DNA from: Okapia johnstoni
Lineage: Eukaryota; Chordata; Mammalia; Artiodactyla; Giraffidae
Length of the DNA: 64,000 bases
NCBI GenBank assembly: GCA_024291935.2
Contig: CM044313.1
Span: 88,907,001-88,971,000 of the forward strand
Direction: 5' to 3'
Below are positions 32,295 to 42,484 of the stretch, one piece after another. The number at the start of each line of letters is the position of its first letter. The stretch's first letter is position 1. The translations under genes and the position numbers were made by a program. A model generated the notes under the pieces. The model searched no databases. It had not been told where the DNA came from and saw nothing but the letters and a program-made list of their open reading frames with translations.

Positions 32295-33928
32295 ATCACA
32301 TAATAACTACTTTTCTTTTTAGAGGTTTAAAAGGAGTTATATACACCTCTAGGATGGGCTCGACGCACAGACTATTAATGTACGTTGTCCTGAGATTCTA
32401 CATTTTTTAGAGAATCACACAAAGTTGCAGGACTGAAGAAAGACCATTCCCAGGTCATTTGCTATATTCATATTTCCAGGGACAAAAAATGGGTTATTTG
32501 TGGATTTTGCTAGTGGAAACATCCTAAGCACAAAATTTCAGTGCTTGGTTCTCAACTCTGCCTTTCTTACTTAGTGCTTACGTAAGTTCTATCCTCCATC
32601 AGTCTCAGATTTTAGACTATCAATTAGCCTGCTTTAAAGTTACACTTTTTCTTAAGTGAATTAATTTGAATTCTAATATTTGAATACAAAAATTCTGACT
32701 CCAGATGTTCCCTTCTTAAAATGTCTGTTCCTTAGTTCCCGAAAATACTTAACAAAACAAACACAGCAAGACACTCCTTTATTTCCTTGATACTGCTTTT
32801 GTAATCCTTTATGTTGAAACTAAATAAAAAAATAATCTCACTATTGTCAAAATGTATTCTTTCTATCTTTTAAGATTGAAAAAAATACTGCACCATCTAT
32901 AAACCATCATTGGGGTCCATTTTAATGAGCCACACAAGCTAGTCAGATGAATGATTTCATAATAGAAATAATAAAACTCTTATGCCTTCAGTTTTTAAGT
33001 TGTTTATTGTTACAGAGAAGGTCTCTAAAGATACTCCTTTTAAAAAAATGTACTAAACATGAGGACATGACTAGTCAACTGACAGCTTTATATGTGATTA
33101 GATAGTCCTTATCTTTGTTTTATTCCTCTCGCACTGTTTGAAGAAGGACAAAGGTCCTGTTTAGATAAAATCATTGAAGCTTATAAAATGAATCAAGTTA
33201 AAGCTAATCATTTAGTTAATGTACAAAGTGTACATGTCCTACATTTTTGAAACCACATAGTGAACAAGAACTAATAAAATATTTAAATAAATTAAAAACT
33301 AAAAAAAGCCTTGGCTATTATTCATTATTAATTATCTCTCATGAAAACTCTCATCGTATCAGGCTTTCTCATTATCAATATATAGTTTTATATGTATTTT
33401 AGAATACTTTAATGGTAACTAAACAAATTACAATGTTTTTTAAAATATTGCATTTTAAAATTTGGTGAAAATTTTCTATTAATATTTTAATGAAGGGAGC
33501 TCTAGCTAATATTAAGATCTTGGTCGACTTAAACAAATCGACTGATTTAACCATCTATTCAGGTATATATGCAAAAGATTAAAAATTAAAGTAGTATAAT
33601 TTATATCAATAGAAACCTTTTCCTACACATACATGAAGTGTATGTTGCATTTATCTATTAAGTAAATTGGACTCAAAATTCAGAGAGATAAATGCTTAAG
33701 CCAAATCAAGTTATCTCTGAATAAGACCTCAGCCTAAACAGGAGCATGGCTATATACAGAGACACTACTTAATATTAATAACACTGAGAATATGCTTAAG
33801 GTATTCCATTTCATAATTAAGGATAAAAGTTTATTAACTTGCCAGAATAGTCAAGATAAAATGGGGCAACTATATTTGATTTTGATATTTTATTCCAAAT
33901 TCAAACTTAATTAATGGATGAACTATAT
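32295..33928. other. AT-rich unassigned interval
   Basis: About 1.6 kb with no gene and no element I can name. Short poly-A/T runs only. Confidence 0.55.
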
Positions 33929-33936
33929 TGACTATT

Positions 33937-34219
33937 GTTGTTCAGTTGCTAAGTCATGTCTGACACTTTGCAACCCCAAGGACTGCAGCACACCAGACTT
34001 CCCCGTCCTTCACCATCTCCCGGAGTTTGCTCAATCTCATGTCTATTGAGTTGGTGATGTCATCCAACCATTTCATCCTCTGTTGTCCCCTTCTCCTCCT
34101 GCCTTCTATCTTTTCCAGCATCAGGGTCTTTTCCAATGAGTCATTTCTTTGCATCAGGTGGCCAAGTATTGGAGTTTCAGCTTCAGCATCAGTCCTTCCA
34201 ATGAATATTCAGGACTGAT
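33937..34219 (-). mobile_element. BovB 3' end, joined to an inverted upstream segment
   Basis: Minus-strand last ~280 bp of BovB (tail complement GTTGTTCAGTTGC; C-terminal [13 protein letters not shown] region). At 34219 it switches directly to plus-strand BovB endonuclease sequence. TGACTATT at 33929-33936 recurs at 35951-35958 and may be the outer target-site duplication of the composite. Confidence 0.9.
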
Positions 34220-34884
34220 TGAAGACCTACAAGATCTGCTAGAACTAACGCCCCAAAATATGTCCTTTTCATCATAGAGGACGCGAATGCAAAAGTAGGA
34301 AAGCAAGAGATACCTGGAGTAACAGGCAACTTTGACCTTGGAGTACAAAAATGAAGCAGGGTGAAGGCTAAGAGTTTTGCCAAGAGAACGCACTGTCATA
34401 GCAAACACCCTCTTCCAACAACATAAGAGACGACTCTACACGTGGACATCACCAGATGGTCAAAACTGAAAGAGAATTAATTATATTATTTGCAGTCAAA
34501 GATGGAGAAGCTCTATACAGTCAGCAAAAATGAGGCCAGGAGCTGACTGTGGCTCAGATCATTAAATTCTTATGGCAAAATTGAGACTTGAATCGAAGAA
34601 AGTAGGGAAAACCACTAGACCATTCAGGTATGACCTAAATCAAATCCCTTACAATCATACACTGGAAGTGAGAAATAGATTCAAGGGATTACATCTGATA
34701 GAGTGCCTGAAAAACTATGGGTGGAGGTTCATGGCATTGTTCAGGAGGCAGTGATCAAGACCATCCCAAGAAAAAGAAATGCAAAAACGCAAAATGGTGG
34801 TCTGAGGAGGCCTTAAAATAGGTGAAAAAAGAAGAGATGCTAAAGGCAAAGGAGAAAAGGATAGATATACCTATCTGAATGCAA
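34220..34884 (+). mobile_element. BovB endonuclease/linker segment, inverted
   Basis: Plus-strand BovB from GAAGACCTACAAGATCTGC in the endonuclease to GAATGCAA in the linker. The usual GDWNAK motif is altered (DANAKVG). Linker landmark KKVGKTTRPFRYDLNQI is readable at 34602-34652. Stops interrupt the frame. Together with 33937-34219 it looks like one copy whose 5' part was inverted and whose middle (RT) was lost. Confidence 0.88.
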
Positions 34885-34896
34885 AGTCCATCTATT

Positions 34897-35925
34897 CAGT
34901 TGAGTTCAGTTGCTCAGTCCTGTCTGACTCTTTGTGACCCCATGGACTTCCTGTCCATCACCAGCTCCTGGAGCTTTTCAAACTCATGTCCATAGAGTCG
35001 GTGATGCCAACCAACCACCTCATCGGGCTCTGTTGTCACTATTTTCACCTACCTTCAATCTTTCCCAGCATCAGAGTCTTTTCAAATAAGTCAGTTCTTC
35101 GCATCAGGTGGCCAAAGTACTGGAGTTTCAGCTTCAGCTTCAGCATCAGTCCTTCCAATCAATGTTCAGGATTGATTTCCTTTAGGATTGACTGGTTTGA
35201 TCTCCTTGCAGGCCAAGTTACTCTCAAGAGCCTTCTCCAACACAGTAGTTCAAAAGCATCAATTCTTTGGTGCTCAGCTTTCCTTATAGGCCAACTCTCA
35301 CATCCATACATGACTACTGGAAAAACCATACCTTTGACTAGATGGACCTTTGTGACTCTTGTTTAATGTCTCTGCTTTTTAATATGCTGTCTAGGTTTGG
35401 TCATTGCTTTTCTTCCAAGAAGCAAGCATCTTTGAAATTCATGGCTGCAGTCACCATCTTAAGTGATTTTGGAGCCCAAGAAAATAAAATCTTTCTGTGT
35501 TTCCATTGTTTCCGAATCTCTTTGCCATGAAATGATGAGACTGGATGGCATGATCTTAGTTTTCTGAATGTTGAGCTTTAAGCCAACTTTTTCACTCTTC
35601 TCTTTCACTTTTATCAAGAAGCTCTTTAGTTCTTTGCTTTCTGCCATAAGGGTAGTGTCATCTGCATATCTGAAGTATTGATATTTCTCCCAACAATCTT
35701 GATTCCAGCTTGTGTTTATCCAGCCCAGCATTTTTCATGATGTACTCTGCACATAAATTAAATAAGCAGGGTGACAATACACTGCCTTGACGTACTCCTT
35801 TTCCTATTTGGAACCAGTCTGCTCTACCATGTCCAGTTCTAACTGTTGCTTCTTGACCTGCATACAGATTTCTCTGGAGGCAGGTCAGTTGGTCTGGTAT
35901 TTCCATCACTTTAAGAATTTTCCAC
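34897..35925 (-). mobile_element. BovB LINE 3' half
   Basis: Minus-strand copy covering the RT palm to the tail: [18 protein letters not shown], an intact RT box [11 protein letters not shown], then QKTKIMPSS and the C-terminal region, with frameshifts between. It is flanked by AGTCCATCTATT (34885-34896 and 35926-35937), so it inserted at the distal end of the inverted BovB segment. Confidence 0.95.
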
Positions 35926-35958
35926 AGTCCATCTATTATTCTACAGTGTCTGACTATT

Positions 35959-36967
35959 AATTAGGTCTTGAGTTTTGTGTAGAGAAACATAATATTATAA
36001 CAAAATTCCACTTATTTTATAGGATATTTCCTAAAGTGCATATTCAAACACTAGTATGTCCAGTGAAGAGTATAAACTTTTAGTCTTAAAATGTAATATT
36101 TTTAACAAGATTATATTATGTAACTAGTTATATTTATTAGTAAATACCAGAAAATGTAGCACACAAAATAAAATTATAGAATTATAGAATTATTTTCTTT
36201 ATGGACTTGTCACATTGATTTAAAAAATCAAATTTACCATTATAACATATGTGTTTGCAAGCACAAAATCAAAACACATGATTTATTCTGAAAATTCAAT
36301 CTGTCCATATTCTGCCTTTGTAACATTTAAGACTTGAAGATAAAATTATTTCATTTAGTTTTGTTTAAAATGTTATCTGACTCATCTATTAAGTAGCAAA
36401 AATGTATACATTTTAAATATAATGCAATAAAAATTAGCAGAGAAGTCTCCAGAACTTTCTTAAAATTTGCTATCTGAATTATTTGAGAAACAATATTGTG
36501 TGACTCCTCAGAAGTACATTCACAGGTTATCATTGAGTCCAATTTTTTGGTGTTACTTATTTCTTCTCTGATTCTTTCACTCCTTTTTCTAAAAACCTGT
36601 CCAGACATGTATTTTCACCTAGTATCATAATTGCTTGATAAATGTTAATACTGTCTTTTTAAAAATTAAAATAGATATAATGATAATGTAAAGATTTTTA
36701 ATTGGATACTATTTGACATGCATAGCTAACAGAATATGACTGGAAAAGTTTATTTTTCCCAAATATTTTCAAAATATTTTTCAATTTTATTTGTTGATAA
36801 GTATTTAGATCATATCTCTAAAGCATCTATTTTAATTTTACTAGTTTTAACTAAGGCTTAAATAAAGTGGTAAACCTGAGAGTAATGGTTAATTATACAA
36901 AGGCTACAGATGACCAATTATAAACACAGTTTCTACTGGGACACTTTCACATTGTTTTACTTGCAAG
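35959..36967. other. AT-rich unassigned interval
   Basis: No element recognised. The minus strand is open for 85 codons at 36608-36351, but I see no domain, signal peptide or splice context to support a gene. Confidence 0.5.
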
Positions 36968-37160
36968 TTGCATGCATGCTAAGTCACTTCTGTTGTGTCC
37001 AACTCGTTGAGACCCCATGTACTGTAGCCTGTCAGGTTCTTCTGTCCATGGGATTTCCCAAGCAAGAGTACTGGAGTGGGTTGCCATTCCCTTCTCCAGG
37101 GTATCTATTACATCTCCTGTATTGGCAGGCGGGTTCTTTATCATTTAGTTCCACCTGAGA
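36968..37160 (-). mobile_element. Bov-tA SINE, diverged
   Basis: Reverse-oriented. The head (minus strand TCTCAGGTGGAACTAAATG) and Bov-A part are recognisable, with a short deletion around the junction (GGGTATCTATTACATC on the plus strand). Confidence 0.93.
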
Positions 37161-38223
37161 AGTTAGTAGCATTATATTCATATATAACTGATAAACTTCT
37201 AAGTATTGTAACTGTTCATTTTATGTGTGAAGAGTCTGGAGTTGGCATTGGTTAGAAGATGTATTTCATCACTTTCTCCAGGTATTTGAACTTCTATATG
37301 CCAGACTTTTTTTATGGGTAATGTGGAAAAAGTACTGTAATATAATTTCTTGACCTATGTGTGTTGTTGTGAGGTTATTCAATATCATTCTATTATGTTA
37401 GAACATTGCATTCATTTGATTTCAAATCTATGTTGATGAGTGATGAGAACTACTTGGTCATATCTAATGTTTATTTAAAAACTACATTAAATTCTGAGTA
37501 GATAACTGTATGGATAGGATGTAAGAGGGGAGACATATTTATTATCTAACAATAAAAATTAGTTTAGAATGAATTTCTTCTATAGACATGACCTTAATTT
37601 ACCTGATGTTTTATAAGGATCAAATTAGCATCCATCATTTAAATGTCTGTAATTATCTATTAACTGTCTTTGAAATTTAACATTTGTTAAATTGCTCCTA
37701 TGAAAAGGCAGTTTGAAAAAAAGGAAAGCAATAAATGCAATCCTGGGATAGCAGGTTTATAAATGCATAGTGACAGGGATTATTAATCACTGCAATGAAA
37801 TTAACAGTGCGTAGTTAAGATAAAATCATTCTGTTCATGGGCTAGAAGAATATTAGAGACCTTTAAATGTATTAATGTGATCTAATATAAATCCAGTTTT
37901 AAACTTTAAAAATAATTATGAGGTTCAGTAAATTTCACTGTAAGTCAAAAATACATTTGAAATATGGGGCATTTTTTCCCCTAACACATCTAAATAATGC
38001 CTTAAAGAGCTGGAATGGACAGCTCAAAATCAACTCCTGTTAAACTAGGTACAAATAAGTGACATAGAACACTGTGGAAAGCACATGAAAATATCAGATT
38101 GTATTTGAGAATGGTTAGAGATGTTGTTTTTTCTCCCCAACATTTTAAAAACAAATTATTTAAGAGGAATACTTATTTCCAGAAAAAATTAGAGGTGTGC
38201 ACTTTATTTAAATAAGATATCAT
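37161..38223. other. AT-rich unassigned interval
   Basis: No gene or repeat recognised over 1 kb. Confidence 0.5.
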
Positions 38224-38338
38224 GGGAATTTCTCTGGAGGTCCAGTGGATAAGACTCCATGTTTCCACAGCAGCAGGCATAGATTTGATACCTGGACAGG
38301 GAGCTAAGATCCCTCTAGGCACGTTAAAAAAAAAAAAA
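38224..38338 (+). mobile_element. CHR-type tRNA-Glu SINE with poly-A
   Basis: TTTCTCTGGAGGTCCAGTGG, then AAGACTCCATG, GATACCTGGACAGGGAGCTA and a run of 15 A. This is the cetartiodactyl CHR family wording, distinct from Bov-tA because the body continues to an A tail with no BovB-derived part. Near-matching flanks AGATATCAT / AGATACCAT suggest a duplication. Confidence 0.85.
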
Positions 38339-38929
38339 AAGATACCATAATACATTTAAATTTTGGAGGTTAAGAGCATAAAACTGATTGTTGCTATTTA
38401 TCTCATATTGCTACTTCATAGTCTCTAATTAAGGAAGCAGTTTTAAAAATAACTTTATTTCTTCTAGCATATATTGAATATATAAGTGTGGTTCAAATTT
38501 TTAAAACTTCCATTGTTAACATTAGTGAAATTATGGAGTTCCAAAGTGAATCTTAAAGGTGCCAACAATATCCATTTATACAGTTTAAGTCAGTTATCTT
38601 AAAAATAGAGACCGATGCTCTGTATTTCACTTATTTCTTACAAATTGTGAAGAATTTTGATATGAATTTAATCTTTTCAATGACTTTCATTTCTTCCCAG
38701 AATACTAAAATGAAATCTTTTTAGCAGATTTGCTTCTTAGTTTTATACATGTCCTTTCAATATTTCCTCCCCCAATATTTGTCTAAATTTCTCAAGGAAT
38801 GGCATAAAAGTCTTTATAAAAATAGAAGATAAAGTTAAAATTAATTTCTGGAGATATCAAAGGAAGTGGCAGTTTAATATCACAAGCATAATTCATAATT
38901 TACTCATGTACTATTCATACTTTTTCTAC
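38339..38929. other. AT-rich unassigned interval
   Basis: Nothing recognisable apart from general AT-richness. Confidence 0.5.
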
Positions 38930-39475
38930 AAAATAAAGCATTTATATGTGGAATGTAAAATTTCATACAAACAAATGTATACAGCAAAACAGAAATGGAC
39001 TCACAGATACAGAAAACAAGCCAGTGGCTACCAGTGGGGAGAAGGGAGGGTGGATGGGCAATTGGGGGCATGAAATTAATAGATAGATACCACTATGTAT
39101 AAAACAGATAAGCAATAAAGATATATTGCATAGCATAGGGAATTATAGCTATAATCTAAAAGACTATAAACTGTAAAAATACTGAATCACTATGGGTTTC
39201 CCAGGTGGCACCAGTGGTAAAGAACCTGCCTTCAAATGCAGGAGACACAAGAGACACGGGTTTGATCCCTGGGTTGGGAAGATTCCCTGGAGGAGGGCAT
39301 AGCAATCTAGTATTCTTGCCTGGAAAATCCCATGGACAGAAGAACCTGGCATGCTGCAGTCCATGAGTTCACAGAGAGTTGGACATGACTGAGCCACTAG
39401 GCGCACACACACACACCTAAAATGAATATAATATTGTAAATCAACTATACTTCAATAAAAGTGCCAAAAATAAGT
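38930..39475 (+). mobile_element. L1 3'-UTR, split by a SINE
   Basis: GCAAAACAGAAATGGACTCA, CCAGTGGCTACCAGTGGGG, CTATGTATAAAACAGATAAG and, after the SINE, TATTGTAAATCAACTATAC with TTCAATAAAA. This is the standard order of an artiodactyl L1 3' end. Confidence 0.87.
39194..39412 (+). mobile_element. Bov-tA SINE
   Basis: TTCCCAGGTGGCACCAGTGG head, a Bov-A part with a short deletion (GCAATCTAGTATTC), and a tail of CACACACACA. Inserted in the L1 3'-UTR. Confidence 0.94.
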
Positions 39476-39484
39476 CAGATTATT

Positions 39485-40140
39485 TATGAATTTGATTTTT
39501 TATTTGAAAACAATTTTAGATTAATAGGAAAGCTGCAAGAATCTCATATTCCCCTAATGCTACCTTTTTACATTACCCTGATGTATTATAAGGACTAAAT
39601 ATTTAATGTCGCTATAATACTATTGACTAAACTACTAACTTTTTCAGATTTCATGATTTTCCCACTAATGACTTACGTATTTTTTTTTTTTTCAAACACT
39701 CAATCCAAGACACCAAGTTGCATTTAGTCATCATGTCTCCTTAGCCTCCTTCAGTCTCTGAAAGTTTCTCAGTCTTTCCATATTCTTTATGATCATTATA
39801 AGTTCAAATAATATTGGTCAGGTATTTTGTAGAATATCCCTCAGTTCAACCTTGTGTTATGCTTTTATTATTCATAAAAAGACTAAAATTATAGATTTGA
39901 GGAATACCAACATAGAGATGAAGTGTTTTCTTACATTATTACAGCGTGTACATAACAGCATGGCTTATTTCTGGTGATGTCAATATTGATGGTTAAAGAT
40001 GTATCTGCCCAGTTTCTACACGGAAAAGTTATTGTATTTTGCTTTCCATACTCTATTCACTAGAAGTGAGTCACTAAGCCCAGGCCACACTCAAGAGGAT
40101 AGTGATTAAGCTTCATCACCAACAGAGAGGAGTACTGACA
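39485..40140. repeat. Old mammalian L1-type repeat, strand not fixed
   Basis: Phrases such as CATCATGTCTCCTTAGCCTCC, GGTCAGGTATTTTGTAGAAT, GGTGATGTCAATATTGATG and AGAAGTGAGTCACTAAGCCC belong to a common old mammalian interspersed repeat that I believe is an L1M 3' region. The exact family and orientation are uncertain. Confidence 0.55.
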
Positions 40141-40182
40141 ATTTACTGGACACTTGTTAAAACTGACACAGTGATTAATAAA

Positions 40183-40219
40183 TATATGTGTGTGTGTGTG
40201 TGTGTGTGTATGTGTGTTA
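40183..40219. repeat. (TG)n microsatellite
   Basis: About 13 TG dinucleotides with one TATG interruption, directly at the tail of the next SINE, whose A/C-rich tail (minus strand) probably seeded it. Confidence 0.93.
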
Positions 40220-40419
40220 ATCGCTCAGTGGTTTCTGACTCTTTGCAACCCCATAGACTGTAGCCTACCAAGCTCCTCTGTCCATGGAATTCTCCAGACA
40301 AGAATACTGAAATGAGTAGCTGTTCCCTTCTCCAGGGGATCTTTCCAACCCAGGGACCGAACACAGGTCTCCAGCATTGCAGGTGAATTCTTTACCATAT
40401 GAGCCACCAGGGAAACCCA
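40216..40419 (-). mobile_element. Bov-tA SINE (first of a head-to-tail pair)
   Basis: Reverse-oriented complete unit ending at the GGGTTTCCCTGGTGGCTC head (minus strand). It is followed without a gap by a second, partial unit in the same orientation. Confidence 0.94.
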
Positions 40420-40534
40420 AGAATACTGGAGTGGGTAGCCTATCCCTTTTCCAGGGAATCTTCCTGATCCAGGAATTGAACCGGCGTCTCCTGAATTGCA
40501 GATTCTTCAACTGCTGAGCTACCCAAGAAGCCCC
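40420..40534 (-). mobile_element. Bov-tA SINE, 3'-truncated (second of a pair)
   Basis: Holds only the tRNA-like head and the first ~40 bp of the Bov-A part (minus-strand start GGGGCTTCTTGGGTAGCTCAG, in two readings, to CAGTATTCT). The loss of its 3' half at the exact boundary with the neighbour suggests the first unit inserted into it or recombined with it. Confidence 0.88.
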
Positions 40535-41883
40535 TTCGCTTTTTTTTTATAACACATTAATTATTTGGAGCCTCCTCCCCTTCGTCTTATCCTCCTTCCT
40601 CTCCCTTCCTTTTTTCCTTCTTTTCCCTTACAGAGATGGTGCAAAGGAGTGTTCTCTCATGTCTGTAAGCTGAGTCTCAAGGCTGGCCTACACCAACACT
40701 TGTGCCCTCATTTTGAACTAATGCTGAGTTCAGTATGTGTTACCTGCTTCTTCATAGGAATAGGCATTTCCCACACCCCAACTCTCATTCCCTTCCCCAG
40801 CTGCAATAATTTCAGGCTGTATATTGCTCTTCTTTAACCTGAAGACCAAGGCTTTTGTCCTTCACGAATGACTAAGAGGTAGGAAACCGTGCCTTGGTGA
40901 GCTTTGGTATTAGCCTCCATCCTTCTCGGCCTGCTCCAACACTTTCCACCAGTGCTCAAGAGCTACAGGCATGAACGATGTCCCCCTGAAAATTCAGCTG
41001 AGTTGACTCTGGGCAAGGTTTTAGTGACAGCAAATGTTCTCCACTTCCAAGCCAGCATTTTGGGGAAAGCTATGTCAGTTATTCATCCTGATCTTCCCTA
41101 TGAATTGTTGAAGAAACAAACACAAAAAATTGCATGTAACACATTAAAAAAAGCAAGGAAGACTATTCAAAACTACTGAATAGGGAAGAAAGATTGAACA
41201 TAATTTCACTGACATGAAAGGTGGATTTTTAAACATTGGAAAGAGCCAGTGGAAAAATACTGGAGTGAATCAGAGGAAAGACAGGTCAAGGCAATCAGGC
41301 CATCTGTGTTCCCTAAGTATTGCTTATGAAAGTTAAGCACTTGCCCTCCCACAGAGAATTATAGAGAGAACCCTTCTTTTCTTGATGATTCAGAAAAACA
41401 TTCCTGTGGAAGATTTAAATTTCAACAGGGCAGAAAAAGAATTTACCATCACAAAGTTTCTATCCATGTTTCTACGAAAAGGAAGCGCAGGCTGCAATAG
41501 TCAGGAAAGAGCATGTTCAAAGTCTTAGTTAAAGTGCAGGACTTGCTGGATGGAAGCCTGTCAGAGGGCACAGCCATATTTCTATGATCTTCTGGAACTT
41601 CCCCTTCTCACATTAGCCCATTCTTGGCCTTTCACAATTCATTAGAACTTCTAGCTTAATCTCATATGGCAGTTGCCATACAAGCCTATCCATGCATCTC
41701 TCTCTAGATTTTGGTTTACTTGTTTATCATGTAACAGGGGTTCTGGGGCCGCTTCAAGAAATCTTAAATCTGCATCTGTCCAGCTTGTTTTCCCAGCTGT
41801 AATGACAGGAGAGATGTCCCATCCAGCTCTCTACATCTCTGGGCTGAAATCGGAAGGACAACAGCTTACATTTTTATCATGAA
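40535..41883. other. Unassigned, comparatively GC-rich block
   Basis: Starts with a pyrimidine-rich tract (40575-40630: CTCCTTCC, TTTTCCTTC, then CTTACAGAG) and continues for 1.3 kb without any repeat I recognise. The longest frame is 91 codons on the plus strand (40904-41179, including HPDLPYELLKKQTQKIA) and another runs 90 codons at 40565-40837. Neither has a known domain. It could be unique sequence, an old LTR or a decayed gene copy. Confidence 0.4.
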
Positions 41884-42079
41884 TGTGTCAGTTGCTCAGT
41901 CGTATCCAACTGTTAGCGACCCCATGGACTATAGCCCACCAGGCTCCTCTGTCCATGGGCTTCTCCAGACAAGATTACTGGAGTGAGTTGACATTTCCTT
42001 CTCCAGGGGATCTTCCTAACCCAGGGATCTAACCTGGGTCTCCTGCATTTCAGGCAGATACTTTACTATCAGAGCCATA
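41884..42079 (-). mobile_element. Bov-tA SINE, head slightly truncated
   Basis: Reverse-oriented: GTCAGTTGCTCAGTCGTATC at the left, the tRNA-like head cut at GGCTCTGATAGTAAAG (minus strand). The last ~15 bp of the head are missing. Confidence 0.93.
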
Positions 42080-42358
42080 TGTTTTTATTACAATATTTGA
42101 ATATAATAAGTTGAAACAGTCTCCTTATCGTGGAAGAGGACTATACAGTATGTGTGCTTTAGAAGTACTTGTTAACTGTATTTATATACCAGAACATGAA
42201 TTATAATAGATTTTATTACAAAAAAACAACAACTAAGAGTAGGCACTTCACATCATAGAAATAAATGTACATGCTGAGGTGAAGAGAGTATAAGTGCTTT
42301 CTTAAGCATCATATGTCTAATTTACAGCTCTTATCTCCAAACATAGATTCTTTCCATC

Positions 42359-42462
42359 AGCCAGTCACTTATGATATTAATAAAATATTTTTTACATAAT
42401 GTGTTTCTGTAGCCAGTCACTTATGATATTAATAATATATTTTTTACATAATGTGTTTCTGT
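42359..42462. repeat. Two-copy 52-bp tandem duplication
   Basis: Units 42359-42410 and 42411-42462 both start AGCCAGTCAC and end GTGTTTCTGT. I see one difference in 52 bases (AATAAAAT against AATAATAT). Very recent by its near identity. Confidence 0.96.
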
Positions 42463-42484
42463 ATCCTGTCTATTATTTTGAGGC

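Noticed and set aside
31430..32299. 289-codon open frame as a single gene
   Set aside because: It crosses the boundary of one BovB nested in another, marked by a 12-bp duplication; it is a chimera of two transposon copies.
21640..35925. BovB density as evidence of recent horizontal transfer at this locus
   Set aside because: BovB is known to have spread horizontally between lineages, but the copies here are ordinary, differently decayed members of the ruminant family; nothing in the window bears on the transfer itself.
36351..36608. 85-codon minus-strand open frame
   Set aside because: No known domain, no repeat, no promoter or splice context; such lengths occur by chance over 64 kb on six frames.
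40904..41179. 91-codon plus-strand open frame as a gene
   Set aside because: No recognisable domain or homologue; kept only as part of the unassigned GC-richer block.
42359..42462. Tandem units as a CRISPR-like array
   Set aside because: Only two adjacent copies without spacers, in a mammalian genome.
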